Positions 51,714 to 61,300 of a stretch of DNA of 64,000 nucleotides are shown piece after piece. Source of the stretch: an uncultured Clostridia bacterium (GTDB lineage Bacteria; Bacillota; Clostridia; Christensenellales; Borkfalkiaceae); the NCBI GenBank assembly GCA_944376455.1, contig CALWCO010000004.1:1-64000 (forward strand), in the 5' to 3' direction. Below the pieces are notes generated by a model that was not told the DNA's origin, made no database searches, and saw nothing but the letters and a program-made list of their open reading frames with translations. The first letter of the stretch is position 1, and the number at the start of each line of letters is the position of its first letter. Made by a program: the position numbers and the translations under genes.

Positions 51714-52997
51714 ATGGAGACATATACGGTCAGAAAACTCGACGGGCACACGCCCCTGACGGCGGAGGTGCCGGGATCCAAGAGCATCACCAACCGCGCG
51801 CTCTTGCTGGCGGCGCTGTCCGACGGGGAGTGCACGGTGCGTGGCGCGCTCTTTTCCGACGATTCGCGTGCCTTTTTGTCCTGCCTCGCCGACCTCGGCT
51901 TTGACCTTCGGATCGACGAAGAAGCAAAGACCGTGCGCGTGTGCGGCACGGGCGGCGCCGTGCCAAGGAAAAACGCCGAAATCAACGTGCGCAGTGCGGG
52001 CACGGCGGCAAGGTTTTTGACGGTGATGCTGGCCTTTGCGGGCGGGGACTATCTCTTGCGTTCTTCCGAGCAGATGGAACGCCGTCCCATGGAACCGCTG
52101 CTGTGCGAGCTGTCCCGTGCGGGAGCGACGATAGAGTGCATCAAACAAGCGGGGCATTTCCCTTTCCGTCTGTGCTCTCGCGGTATCGGCGTGCGGAAAA
52201 TGACCATCGATACCGATGCGAGTTCACAGTTCGCCAGCGCCATTTTAATGAGCGCGCCCGTCTTGCCGCATGGACTGACCTTGCACCTCACGGGCGGACG
52301 GAAGGAAGGCTCTTATATCGGCATCACGGCGAAAATGCTTTCGCAGTTCGGGATAAAGTATACCAAATCGGGGGCGGATTATTTTGTTCCCGCGCAGCGG
52401 TATGCCCTTCGGGAGTTCGAGGTGGAACCCGATTTTTCGGCGGCGGACTATTTCTTTGCGGCCGCCGCGCTTCTCGGTCGAAAGGTAACCGTGCGGGGCG
52501 TCCGTCAGGACTCGGTGCAGGGAGATTCACGATTCCTCGACGTGCTGGAAGACATGGGTTGTATCGCAGAGGAGAGCGCGGAAGGGGTATCGGTCACGGG
52601 ACCGCAGAGGCTACGCGGCGTGCGCGTGAACATGAACGATTTTTCCGATCAGGCGCTGACCTTGGCGGCCATCGCGCCGTATGCCCAAACGCCGACGGTC
52701 ATCGAGGGGATCGGGCATATCCGCGGACAGGAATGCGACCGCATCCGCGCGATGTGCGTCAATCTCGCCGCGCAGGGGGTGCGCGTCGAGGAGCGGGCGG
52801 ACGGCGTGACCGTCTATCCTTGCCCCGCAATTCGTCCCGCGCACATTCAGACCTTCGGCGATCACCGCGTGGCGATGTCCTTTGCGGTGGCGGGGCTGAA
52901 ACGGGGCGGAACGGTCATCGAAGATCCTGCCTGCACGAAAAAGACCTTTGAAAACTTTTTTACCGTTTTGGACGGACTGTATCGGGGTATAGAATAA
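51714..52997 (+). CDS. aroA: EPSP synthase
   Basis: This 427-residue two-domain enzyme joins shikimate-3-phosphate and PEP. Motifs are VPGSKSITNRALLLAAL, VRSAGTAARFLTV, GDSRFLDVLEDMG, GIGHIRGQECDRI and FGDHRVAMSFAVAGL. ATG 51714 lies behind GCGGAGGCGGC. The 80 bases before it hold a TTGACT element, so an extra internal promoter is possible. Confidence 0.97.
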   Translation: METYTVRKLDGHTPLTAEVPGSKSITNRALLLAALSDGECTVRGALFSDDSRAFLSCLADLGFDLRIDEEAKTVRVCGTGGAVPRKNAEINVRSAGTAARFLTVMLAFAGGDYLLRSSEQMERRPMEPLLCELSRAGATIECIKQAGHFPFRLCSRGIGVRKMTIDTDASSQFASAILMSAPVLPHGLTLHLTGGRKEGSYIGITAKMLSQFGIKYTKSGADYFVPAQRYALREFEVEPDFSAADYFFAAAALLGRKVTVRGVRQDSVQGDSRFLDVLEDMGCIAEESAEGVSVTGPQRLRGVRVNMNDFSDQALTLAAIAPYAQTPTVIEGIGHIRGQECDRIRAMCVNLAAQGVRVEERADGVTVYPCPAIRPAHIQTFGDHRVAMSFAVAGLKRGGTVIEDPACTKKTFENFFTVLDGLYRGIE

Positions 52998-53043
52998 ATA
53001 TAACTTCATAGCATCAATAGTATAATTTTTACGGAGTACAGAT

Positions 53044-53850
53044 ATGAAAAAACTCAAACTGGCAGTGGTCGGCAAGGACGTTTCCCGTTCTTTGAGCCCC
53101 GCAATGCACACCTTCATTCTTGAAAATCTGGGCGTCGGATGCTCTTATGAAACGGTATCCGTCGCGGAGAGCGATTTTGCCGCGCTTGCGCCGCGGCTCT
53201 TTGAAAAATATGACGATTTCAACGTCACCATTCCCTTCAAACTCTCCGTCATTCCCTTCCTCGACGAGGTCTGCGGGGACGCGGCGGTGTTCGGCGCGGT
53301 CAATACCGTGGACGCCAAGAATAAAAAAGGTTACAACACCGACGGCATGGGATTTTTATTGATGCTCCGCAACAACGGCGTGGAAACGGCGGGCAAAAGC
53401 GTCCTCGTCCTCGGCAGCGGCGGCGTGGGCAGAAGCGTCATCAAAAAACTGCTCGACGCGGGCGCAAACGTCTTTGCCTATGACCTCAACCGAGAAAATT
53501 TACAAAAAGTGCACGACGAATTCCCCGCCTTCACGCCCCTCGAAAGCGTGGAGGCAAAACCCTATGACGTCATTATCAACTGTACGGGGGTGGGCATGCA
53601 CCGCACGGAGGGCATATCTCCCGTCGGGGGCGATCTTCTGTCCCTTTGTCAAACGGCGGTCGACCTCATCTATGTGCCCGCCAAGTCCGAGTTCCTGCGT
53701 ATCGCCGAATCGCTCGGCAAGAAAATCGTCAACGGCGAGGCGATGCTCTTTTATCAGGCTTATTTTTCCGATTGCATCTATCTCGGCATCGAGCCTTCGG
53801 ACGAAACGGCAAAGAGGCTGTTTGAAAAATACAAGGAGAAAAACGTATGA
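53044..53850 (+). CDS. aroE: Shikimate dehydrogenase
   Basis: This 268-residue NADPH enzyme reduces 3-dehydroshikimate. It has SRSLSPAMHTF, FNVTIPFKLSV with the catalytic Lys, GAVNTVDAKNKKGYNTDGMGF with the catalytic Asp, and the Rossmann motif LVLGSGGVGRSVIKKLL. ACGGAG precedes the ATG. The stop overlaps aroQ (ATGA). Confidence 0.95.
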   Translation: MKKLKLAVVGKDVSRSLSPAMHTFILENLGVGCSYETVSVAESDFAALAPRLFEKYDDFNVTIPFKLSVIPFLDEVCGDAAVFGAVNTVDAKNKKGYNTDGMGFLLMLRNNGVETAGKSVLVLGSGGVGRSVIKKLLDAGANVFAYDLNRENLQKVHDEFPAFTPLESVEAKPYDVIINCTGVGMHRTEGISPVGGDLLSLCQTAVDLIYVPAKSEFLRIAESLGKKIVNGEAMLFYQAYFSDCIYLGIEPSDETAKRLFEKYKEKNV

Positions 53851-54272
53851 AATTTCTGGTCATCAACGGCGTCAATCTCAACATGACGGGCCGGCGCGAA
53901 AAGGGCGTATACGGCAGTGAAACGCTCGACGAGATCAACGGGCAGATTGCGGCGTTCTGCAAAAAGAACGGCGACGAAGTCGATTTTTATCAGAGCAACA
54001 TCGAAGGGGAGTTGTGCGGCAAAATACAGTCCTGCATCGACGGGCAGTATGACGGCATCGTGTTGAACGCAGGTGCGTTCACGCACTATTCCTATGCCCT
54101 TTACGACGCCATCCGCTGCATTTCCACGCCCGTCATCGAAGTGCATATGTCCAACGTGCATGCGCGCGAAGAGTTCCGTCATCACTCGGTCATTTCTCCC
54201 GCTTGTAAGGGCGTCATTGCGGGGTTCGGCAAGAACAGTTACATTCTGGCATTGGAGAGTTTTAAGCTGTGA
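53847..54272 (+). CDS. aroQ: Type II 3-dehydroquinate dehydratase
   Basis: This 141-residue dodecameric-type dehydratase has INGVNLNMTGRREKGVYG, FYQSNIEGEL, the NAGAFTHYSYAL loop and EVHMSNVHAREEFRHHS. The active-site Tyr is in GVYG. It is coupled to aroE and to aroK by 4-base overlaps on both sides. Confidence 0.96.
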   Translation: MKFLVINGVNLNMTGRREKGVYGSETLDEINGQIAAFCKKNGDEVDFYQSNIEGELCGKIQSCIDGQYDGIVLNAGAFTHYSYALYDAIRCISTPVIEVHMSNVHAREEFRHHSVISPACKGVIAGFGKNSYILALESFKL

Positions 54273-54772
54273 ACATCGTACTTTGCGGCATGATGGGTGC
54301 GGGAAAAACCAGCGTGGCGCAGTCGCTCGCGCGGCTTTCGGGCCGCCGCGCGGTGGACACCGATGCGCTCATCGAGGAAAAATACGGCAAAATCACGGAC
54401 ATTTTCGCCGCGCACGGCGAGGCGTATTTCCGCGACCTTGAAACGGAGACGGCAAGGGCGCTTTCGGCGTGGGACGATCTCGTCATTGCCACGGGCGGCG
54501 GTTTTGTTCTGCGGCAGGAGAATTGCGACCTGCTCAAAAAGAAGGGAAAAATCTTCTTTTTGCGCGCACGGCTTGAAACGCTCCTTGCCCGCGTGGCGGG
54601 GGATGCTTCTCGCCCTTTGCTTGCGGGCGGCGCGGAGAAAAAATTGCGCGAACTTCTCCCCGTCCGCACGCCCGTCTATGAACGTGCGGCGGATTGCATC
54701 GTCGATACCGACGGGCGCACCGTCGACGACATTGCGCGGGAAATCCTTTCCCGCCTGTCGGGAATTTTCTGA
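54269..54772 (+). CDS. aroK: Shikimate kinase
   Basis: This 167-residue P-loop kinase has LCGMMGAGKTSVAQSLA, VDTDALIEEKYG, TGGGFVLR and SRPLLAG. It starts with GTG 54269 overlapping the aroQ stop (GTGA). Together the six aro genes give the complete route from DAHP to chorismate; DAHP synthase is not in the window. Confidence 0.95.
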   Translation: MNIVLCGMMGAGKTSVAQSLARLSGRRAVDTDALIEEKYGKITDIFAAHGEAYFRDLETETARALSAWDDLVIATGGGFVLRQENCDLLKKKGKIFFLRARLETLLARVAGDASRPLLAGGAEKKLRELLPVRTPVYERAADCIVDTDGRTVDDIAREILSRLSGIF

Positions 54773-54881
54773 AAGATAATTTGCATGGATTGCGGGCATG
54801 CCTGCCCGCTTTTGCGTATTCTGCATGAAGATTATTCCCGCTCGGATGAACGGGAAGGACGCGGGAGGTAAGTCGAAAAAT

Positions 54882-55577
54882 ATGAAGCAAGTACTGATCA
54901 CGGGCGGCGTGCGGGGGATCGGGCTGGCGACGGCGCGGCTGTTCGCCGCGCAGGGATATGCCGTTGCGGTCTGTTATTCCTCCGACGAGGAGAGTGCAAA
55001 AAAGGCGCGGCAAGAGGGATTTCGCGTCGTTCGGGCGGACGTCTCCGACGAGGCGCAGGTGCGCGCGCTGTTCGAAGAGATCGGCGGCATCGACGTGCTT
55101 GTGAACAATGCAGGTCTTTCTTTCGTGGGACAGATTCAGGACACCTCGCTGGACATGTGGAACAGGGTGTTTTCCGTCAACGTCACGGGGGCGTTTCTCT
55201 GCACGAAATACGCTCTGCCCGCCATGCTCAAGAAGGGGCGGGGGTGCATCGTCAACGTTTCCTCGGTATGGGGCGTCGCGGGCGGGAGTTGCGAAGTTGC
55301 CTATTCGGCGTCCAAAGCCGCGCTCATCGGGTTTACGAAAGCGCTCGCCAAGGAAGTCGGATATGGCGGCGTGCGCGTCAATTGCGTGGCGCCGGGGGTG
55401 ATTTCCACGCGCATGAACGACCGTTTCACGGCGGCGGAGCGCGCCGCGCTCTGCGAAGACATTCCCGTCGGCAGGGAGGGCGCGTCCGAAGAGGTCGCCG
55501 CCGCCATTTTGTCCCTTGTGCAAAACGAATACATCAACGGCCAGACGCTCGGCGTGGACGGCGGGTTCGGGCTTTGA
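54882..55577 (+). CDS. SDR-family oxidoreductase (FabG-like)
   Basis: This 231-residue short-chain dehydrogenase has a glycine-rich motif (ITGGVRGIGLATARL), NNAGLSFVG, the catalytic Ser in NVSSVWG and the Y-x3-K motif AYSASKAAL. FabG is the closest type, but no other fatty-acid gene is near. ATG 54882 has GCGGGAGG upstream; an earlier in-frame ATG at 54798 is less likely. It lies about 110 bases after aroK and may share its transcript. Confidence 0.88.
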   Translation: MKQVLITGGVRGIGLATARLFAAQGYAVAVCYSSDEESAKKARQEGFRVVRADVSDEAQVRALFEEIGGIDVLVNNAGLSFVGQIQDTSLDMWNRVFSVNVTGAFLCTKYALPAMLKKGRGCIVNVSSVWGVAGGSCEVAYSASKAALIGFTKALAKEVGYGGVRVNCVAPGVISTRMNDRFTAAERAALCEDIPVGREGASEEVAAAILSLVQNEYINGQTLGVDGGFGL

Positions 55578-55668
55578 AAAAAATTTTAATAAAAAAGAAA
55601 GGATTTGAGAAAGTTTCGTCGAATATATAAAAGGTAAAAAGGGAAAAGCAAAGAACGGGAGGAAAATC

Positions 55669-56679
55669 ATGCAGTCAAAGGAAAGGACATATAAAATCGA
55701 AGAGGCTTTTTTGTCCCCTTATGCCTGCAAGTCCGTCTGCACCAAGGGCAGACAGCGGGAGGAAACGCCCTGTTCCATGCGTACCGATTTTCAGCGCGAC
55801 CGCGACAGGATCATCTATTCCAAAGCCTTCCGCCGTCTGAAAAACAAGACGCAGGTATTTTTCTCTCCCGACGGCGATCATTACATCACCCGCCTCACGC
55901 ACACATTCGACGTATCCCAGATCGCCCGCTCGATTGCCCGTGCGCTCTCCCTCAACGAGGATCTCACCGAGGCCATCGCTTTGGGGCATGATCTCGGGCA
56001 TACCCCCTGCGGGCACGTCGGTGAACGCGTTCTGGACGCGCTCTGTCCCGAAGGCTTTCGGCACAACGCGCAGTCTCTGCGCGTGGTTGACCTTTTGGAA
56101 AAGGACGGGAAAGGGCTCAATCTGACGTATGAGGTGCGGGACGGTATCTTAAATCATACGTCGTCGGGTAAGCCGCAGACGTTGGAGGGAGTGGCGGTAT
56201 CCCTTGCCGATCGCATTGCTTATATCAATCACGACATCGAAGACGCCATCCGCGGCGGCTTTTTGCGCGAAGAGGAATTGCCCGCGGGGCCCATCGCCGT
56301 GCTCGGCAGGGATACGAGCGAACGGATCAATACCGCCATCACCGACATCGTGACCAATTCCGAGGGAAAAAATCAACTGACCATGTCCGAGGAAAAGGGG
56401 CGCGCGTCGGTGGAATTGCGGAAATTTATGTTCGAGCGGGTATACATCCGTGCCAACAAGGTGATGCAGGATCGCGCCGAACGGATGATCACCGCGATGT
56501 ATGATTATTTTGTCAGGCATACGGACAAAATGCCCGCGCTGTACCGCGGTGTCGCCGAAAGAGAGGGCGCGGGGCGGGCGGTATGCGATTACATCTCTTC
56601 CATGACCGACCGCTATGCCATTGGCGTGTTCGAGGATCTGTTCGTCCCCAAGAATTTTGCAATGGACGGAAGGGGGTGA
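55669..56679 (+). CDS. dgt: dNTP triphosphohydrolase (dGTPase family)
   Basis: This 336-residue HD-domain enzyme has FQRDRDRIIYSKAFRRLKNK, the metal motif RLTHTFDV ... LGHDLGHTPCGH and LADRIAYINHDIEDA. It cleaves dNTPs to nucleosides and triphosphate. ATG 55669 follows ACGGGAGG. Placement before dnaG is common in Clostridia. The same enzyme class can also have antiviral roles, but this copy looks like a core gene. Confidence 0.93.
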   Translation: MQSKERTYKIEEAFLSPYACKSVCTKGRQREETPCSMRTDFQRDRDRIIYSKAFRRLKNKTQVFFSPDGDHYITRLTHTFDVSQIARSIARALSLNEDLTEAIALGHDLGHTPCGHVGERVLDALCPEGFRHNAQSLRVVDLLEKDGKGLNLTYEVRDGILNHTSSGKPQTLEGVAVSLADRIAYINHDIEDAIRGGFLREEELPAGPIAVLGRDTSERINTAITDIVTNSEGKNQLTMSEEKGRASVELRKFMFERVYIRANKVMQDRAERMITAMYDYFVRHTDKMPALYRGVAEREGAGRAVCDYISSMTDRYAIGVFEDLFVPKNFAMDGRG

Positions 56680-56686
56680 AGAGATC

Positions 56687-58486
56687 GTGGCGAAAAACGG
56701 TTATTCTCCCGAATTCATGCGGGAACTCAAGGAAAAAAACAACCTCGTGGAGATTGCCGCGCAATATATGTCTTTGGACAAGCGCGGGTATAATTATTGG
56801 GCTTGCTGTCCCTTTCATCACGAAAAGACGCCGTCGTTCACCATTCAGGCGGCCGAGCAGTACTATCATTGTTTCGGTTGCGGCGTGTCGGGCGACGTGG
56901 TCAACCTCGTCATGGAGATGGAGAGCCTTTCCTTTCCCGAGGCGGTGAAATATCTGGCGGCGCGGGCCAAGATGCCCATGCCCGAGATGAATTTTGATTC
57001 CGAGCGTACCGCCGAACTGAAAAAGAAGAAGGACAGATTGCTCAAAGTCCTGCTCACGTCGGCAAGATTCTATCTGCAGAATTTATACGGCGGCAACGCG
57101 CGGGAGCATATGGAATACATCGAGCGGCGCGGGATCTCTCCGGGAATCGTCAAAAAATTCGGGCTCGGCGCATCGCTCGATTACGACTCTTTGCCCGAAC
57201 TGCTCTTGGACAGCGGATTCACGCGCGAGGAGATCGAGGAGAGCGGCGTCTGTTCCCTCAACGCGCGCGGCAAACTCTTTGACGCGCAGGCGGGTCGGCT
57301 CATCATTCCCATCATCAACGCTTTCGACGAAGTCATCGGCTTCGGCGGGCGGATACTCGGCAAGAAGACCGAAGGGCAGGCAAAGTACAAAAATACCAAA
57401 GAGACCATGCTCTTCAACAAGAGAAAGACGCTCTACAACGTCAATCTCCTGAAAAAATACAAACAGAAAAACGCCGTGCCGTATGTCATTATGGTGGAGG
57501 GCTATATGGATGTCATCTCTCTCTATCAGGCGGGTTTTTGCAACGTGGTCGCGTCCATGGGTACTTCGTTGACGCAGGAACAGGCGCGCATGCTCAAACG
57601 CTATGCCGAGAACGTGCTCATCAGTTATGACGGGGATTTCGCTGGACAGAATGCCGATTTGCGCGGGCTGGAGATATTGAAAGAGGAGAATCTCAACGTC
57701 AAAGTCGTGCTCATGCCCGACGGAGAGGACCCCGACGACGTGGTGAGAAAGCGCGGCGCGGCGGCATACCAAAATTGCCTGGACAATGCCTTGCCTTTGG
57801 TCGATTATAAATTGCATTCGCTGGAACGGAAATACGATCTGACCCGCGCGGAGGACAAGCGTGCCTATGCGCAGGCGGCGATGCCCGTCGTGCGCGAGGC
57901 GGCGTCCGCCGCCGAACAGGAAGCGCTTTTGAAGATCGTGCGCGACAAGACGGGCTTCACTTATCAGTCCCTGTCCCGCGATCTGGAAGAAACCTTGCCC
58001 GAACGTCGCGCGGCCGCGCCCGTTTCGCTCCCGCGCGGGGCACGGGAAAAGGGGGACAAGGTGCACAAAGCCCGCCGTTTCCTGCTCGGAGCGGTGCTGT
58101 TCGGCCTGCCCTATGCCGCGCGATACGCTTTGGACGAGGCGGACTTTCCCGACGAAGTGCACCGCGCCGTCGTGCGCTACATCTCCTTCTGCCGGGAGAC
58201 CGATCAGCCCGTGCGCGTCACCGATCTGTTCGAAATTTTCGGGGAGAATACGCCGGAATTCAACGCCATTCTCGATCTCAATACGGAGGAACGCCTCTTC
58301 GGCGTCGGCGCGGAGCGATATTTCAAGGATTGCGAACGTACGCTTGCGCGTTGGCGCATTCAGGAGAAGATGACGGCTCTGAACGAACGGCTCAACGCCG
58401 AAACGGACGTGACCGTCCGCCGCCGTCTGGCCGAAGAACTCACGGCATTGACGGGAGAACTTAAAAACTATCAGACTTACCGCTGA
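56687..58486 (+). CDS. dnaG: DNA primase
   Basis: This 599-residue primase starts at GTG 56687, 7 bases after the dgt stop. It has the CHC2 zinc ribbon (CCPFHHEKTPS ... YHCFGCG, residues 40-65) and an RNA-polymerase core. The TOPRIM part includes VEGYMDVISL and SYDGDFAGQ. A C-terminal DnaB-binding helical domain follows. Within the macromolecular-synthesis order dnaG precedes rpoD, as here. Confidence 0.96.
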   Translation: MAKNGYSPEFMRELKEKNNLVEIAAQYMSLDKRGYNYWACCPFHHEKTPSFTIQAAEQYYHCFGCGVSGDVVNLVMEMESLSFPEAVKYLAARAKMPMPEMNFDSERTAELKKKKDRLLKVLLTSARFYLQNLYGGNAREHMEYIERRGISPGIVKKFGLGASLDYDSLPELLLDSGFTREEIEESGVCSLNARGKLFDAQAGRLIIPIINAFDEVIGFGGRILGKKTEGQAKYKNTKETMLFNKRKTLYNVNLLKKYKQKNAVPYVIMVEGYMDVISLYQAGFCNVVASMGTSLTQEQARMLKRYAENVLISYDGDFAGQNADLRGLEILKEENLNVKVVLMPDGEDPDDVVRKRGAAAYQNCLDNALPLVDYKLHSLERKYDLTRAEDKRAYAQAAMPVVREAASAAEQEALLKIVRDKTGFTYQSLSRDLEETLPERRAAAPVSLPRGAREKGDKVHKARRFLLGAVLFGLPYAARYALDEADFPDEVHRAVVRYISFCRETDQPVRVTDLFEIFGENTPEFNAILDLNTEERLFGVGAERYFKDCERTLARWRIQEKMTALNERLNAETDVTVRRRLAEELTALTGELKNYQTYR

Positions 58487-58513
58487 CGGACGGGGCGTAC
58501 GGACAAGGGCGAA

Positions 58514-58552
58514 CCTTGGCAATGCGTCGCGCGGCGCGCGATGCAATCAAGG
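58514..58552. other. Hairpin between dnaG and rpoD
   Basis: CCTTG (58514-58518) pairs with CAAGG (58548-58552), and TGCGTCGCG pairs with CGCGATGCA inside. No T-run follows. It could be an RNA-processing or attenuation site in the dnaG-rpoD transcript. The remaining ~210-base gap shows no gene. Confidence 0.5.
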
Positions 58553-58696
58553 CCGTAGCGGCACGGTAAATCCCGTTCGGAGAGCGGACAATGCGCCCGA
58601 AAAACGAAGGCGAAAAAAATTTTTTTGAAATTCACGCGCGGTGAAAACCGCTAAGGAAAAAAAGGATCATCTCAACGGAGGAAAAAAGAGAAAACA

Positions 58697-59752
58697 ATGA
58701 GCATCAGCGATCAGAAAATGACGGAAATCGTCAACGGGATTATCAATGCCTATAAAATGAAGGGTTGCATTTCTTCCAATGCGCTCTTTGATATTCTCGA
58801 AAAGTATGACATCACGTCCAATCAGATGGACACCGTCTATAAGTCCCTGCCCGAAGCGGGCGTGCAGATCATCGACGAGGCCGAACGGGACAAGGAACTC
58901 TTTGACCGCGTTTTGATGGATATCGGCATGGACGATCCCGTCAAAATGTATCTCAAAGACATCGGCCGCGTACCCCTGTTGTCGGCCGACGACGAGATCG
59001 AATTTGCCCGCCGCATGCAGGAAGGGGACGAAGACGCCAAACGGCACCTTTCCGAAGCCAATCTCCGTCTGGTCGTTTCCATTGCCAAGAGATATGTCGG
59101 GCGGGGTATGCTCTTCCTCGATCTCATTCAGGAGGGCAATATGGGTCTGATGAAAGCGGTGGAGAAATTTGATTATCAGAAGGGGTATAAATTCTCCACG
59201 TACGCCACCTGGTGGATCCGTCAGTCCATCACCCGCGCCATTGCCGATCAGGCGCGCACCATCCGCATTCCCGTGCACATGGTCGAAACCATCAATAAAC
59301 TGACGCGCGTATCGCGCATGCTTTTGCAGACGACGGGCAGAGAACCCACTCCCGCGGAGATCGCCGAAGAGATGGGTATGTCCGAGGACCGCGTGCGCGA
59401 GATCCAGCGCATCGCGCAGGATCCCGTGTCCCTCGAAGCGCCCATCGGCGAAGAGGAAGACAGCCATCTCGGCGATTTCGTGGAGGACGACAAATCGGTG
59501 ACGCCGAGCGACAGCGTTGCGGCGACCATGCTCAAAGAACAGCTCTTGCGCGTGCTCGACACGCTGACGCCCCGCGAAGAGAAAGTCTTGCGCCTGCGTT
59601 ACGGCATCGACGACGGCAAGCCGCGTACCCTCGAAGAGGTCGGCAAGGAATTCAACGTCACCCGCGAGCGGATCCGCCAGATCGAAGCCAAAGCCCTCCG
59701 CAAGCTCCGCCATCCGAGCCGCAGCAAGACGTTGAAGGATTATCTCGAATAA
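58697..59752 (+). CDS. rpoD: Primary sigma factor RpoD (SigA)
   Basis: This 351-residue vegetative sigma factor has region 1.1 (residues about 1-80), region 1.2 [12 protein letters not shown] and region 2 ([16 protein letters not shown] ... [18 protein letters not shown]). Region 3 and the region 4 HTH ([20 protein letters not shown]) complete it. The many TTGAAA-17-TATAAT promoters found in the window fit this factor. GGAGG lies ~15 bases before the ATG, with a closer AGAG as alternative. Confidence 0.97.
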   Translation: MSISDQKMTEIVNGIINAYKMKGCISSNALFDILEKYDITSNQMDTVYKSLPEAGVQIIDEAERDKELFDRVLMDIGMDDPVKMYLKDIGRVPLLSADDEIEFARRMQEGDEDAKRHLSEANLRLVVSIAKRYVGRGMLFLDLIQEGNMGLMKAVEKFDYQKGYKFSTYATWWIRQSITRAIADQARTIRIPVHMVETINKLTRVSRMLLQTTGREPTPAEIAEEMGMSEDRVREIQRIAQDPVSLEAPIGEEEDSHLGDFVEDDKSVTPSDSVAATMLKEQLLRVLDTLTPREEKVLRLRYGIDDGKPRTLEEVGKEFNVTRERIRQIEAKALRKLRHPSRSKTLKDYLE

Positions 59753-59767
59753 GGGAGTGCTGGAAGG

Positions 59768-60481
59768 ATGTATTCCAAGCGTATCGAAACGCTCTGTTCC
59801 CTGCTCTTTCCCGTCGACACGTTCGCGGACATCGGTTGCGATCACGGTTATTGCACCGAGTATATGCTCCGTGGCGGCCTGTGCCGCCAAGCGACCGTGA
59901 CGGACATCAGCGCCGAATGCCTGCAAAAGGCTGAAACGCTTTTGTGGGAATATATTGCAAAAGGCGTTTGCACGCCCCTTTGCACCGACGGGTTGCGCGG
60001 TGTGGATAAAAATACCGATCTCGTGCTCATCGCGGGCATGGGCGGCATGGAGATTTCGCATATCCTGACTGAAGAAGGGGGCTTTATCCCCAAAAGTTTC
60101 GTCCTGCAACCCATGCGCGACGCGGCATATCTGCGGGAAGTGCTCCTGCGGCGCGGGGCGCGCATCGAACGGGATTTTACCTTTGCCGACGGGAAGTTTT
60201 ACGACGTCATCGTCGGCCGTGCGGCGGACGATAACGGAGAGGGTGAAGGCGATCGGTCAGAAAAAAACAAAGCGGAAGCGGCTTTGCCCTATTCCCGCGC
60301 CGAATTGGAGTTCGGGCGGGAGAACCTGTCGCTTCGGGGCGGGGATTTCCTCGCTTACCTGCGCGGGGAGATAGAAAAAAAAGACAACGTCCTCGCCCGC
60401 CCGCTCTCCGAGCGAGCGCGGCGGGAGGTGACGGAACGCAAAGAGTATTTACAGGGGGTGCTGGCGGGTGAAATTAAGTGA
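59768..60481 (+). CDS. trmK: tRNA m1A22 methyltransferase
   Basis: This 237-residue protein begins with the TrmK signature RIETLCSLLFPVDTFADIGC, with SAM motif DIGCDHGYCTEYML and a VLIAGMGG motif. It methylates N1 of A22 in tRNA. A coiled-coil C-terminal part follows. It lies 15 bases after rpoD, and its end overlaps the Nif3 gene by 14 bases. The rpoD-trmK-Nif3 order is standard in Firmicutes. Confidence 0.93.
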   Translation: MYSKRIETLCSLLFPVDTFADIGCDHGYCTEYMLRGGLCRQATVTDISAECLQKAETLLWEYIAKGVCTPLCTDGLRGVDKNTDLVLIAGMGGMEISHILTEEGGFIPKSFVLQPMRDAAYLREVLLRRGARIERDFTFADGKFYDVIVGRAADDNGEGEGDRSEKNKAEAALPYSRAELEFGRENLSLRGGDFLAYLRGEIEKKDNVLARPLSERARREVTERKEYLQGVLAGEIK

Positions 60482-61274
60482 AGTGTACGCCGTTCTGGAG
60501 GGGGTGGCGCCCAAATCTCTCAGCGACGAGTATTGCAGAAAATACGACGGCTATGACAACAGCGGCATTCTGATCGATTGCGGGAAAGAAGTCAGAAAGA
60601 TATTGTTTTCCCTCGATCTTTCCGCGGCCGCGTTGGACGCCGCCGAGGCGGCGGGTGCGAACGTCATCGTCACGCATCACCCCGCGATTTATGCAAAAAT
60701 CGGAAACATTGTGTGCTCGGAACCGCAAGGCAAAAACCTGCAACGGGCGATCGCGCGCGGTGTTTCCGTGATTTCCATGCATTTGAATTTTGACTGTGCG
60801 GCGGGCGGGATCGACGAATGGCTTCTGCGCGCCCTCGTCGGCACCGACGGCGACGGGGAAGGCAAAAAAGCCGAAATTCTCGAACCCCTCGCGTCGCCGG
60901 GTTGCGGATACGGCAGGGTGTGCGAGATCGCGCCGCTGTCAGCGCAAGCGCTCGCGGAACAGACGGCGAAAGCCCTTTCCGCGCGGAAAGTTTGGTGTTA
61001 CGGCGGGCAAAAGACCGTGCGCCGCGTCGCCTCGTTCTGCGGCGCGGGCGGGTCGGAGAGCGGCGTCAAACAGGCGGCCGCGGCAAATGCCGATTGCATC
61101 GTTTCCGCCGATTTCAAACATCACGTCGTCACCATGGCGCTCGAATACGGCATGAGTGTCATACAGTTTACGCACTATGCGACCGAAAATTACGGATTTC
61201 AGAAAATTTATGAACAAATAAGACAGCGGCTGGATGCGGAGAGTTGTTACTTTTCCGACGAACGGCTGCTGTGA
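60468..61274 (+). CDS. Nif3-like dinuclear metal-center protein
   Basis: This 268-residue protein of the YqfO/Nif3 family starts at GTG 60468. Metal-binding motifs are VIVTHHPAIYAK, SMHLNFDCAAGGIDEWL and the C-terminal SADFKHHVVTMA with FTHYATE. It is the short form without the ~100-residue insertion of Bacillus YqfO. The biochemical role is unsettled; GTP cyclohydrolase-like chemistry has been proposed for relatives. It is coupled to trmK. Confidence 0.9.
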   Translation: MKLSEVYAVLEGVAPKSLSDEYCRKYDGYDNSGILIDCGKEVRKILFSLDLSAAALDAAEAAGANVIVTHHPAIYAKIGNIVCSEPQGKNLQRAIARGVSVISMHLNFDCAAGGIDEWLLRALVGTDGDGEGKKAEILEPLASPGCGYGRVCEIAPLSAQALAEQTAKALSARKVWCYGGQKTVRRVASFCGAGGSESGVKQAAAANADCIVSADFKHHVVTMALEYGMSVIQFTHYATENYGFQKIYEQIRQRLDAESCYFSDERLL

Positions 61275-61300
61275 TCAAGCAATAAAGGAGAGTAAGGGAT

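Noticed and set aside
55669..56679. dGTPase as an antiviral defence gene
   Set aside because: It lies in a conserved core cluster (dgt-dnaG-rpoD) with normal composition, so a housekeeping role is more likely.
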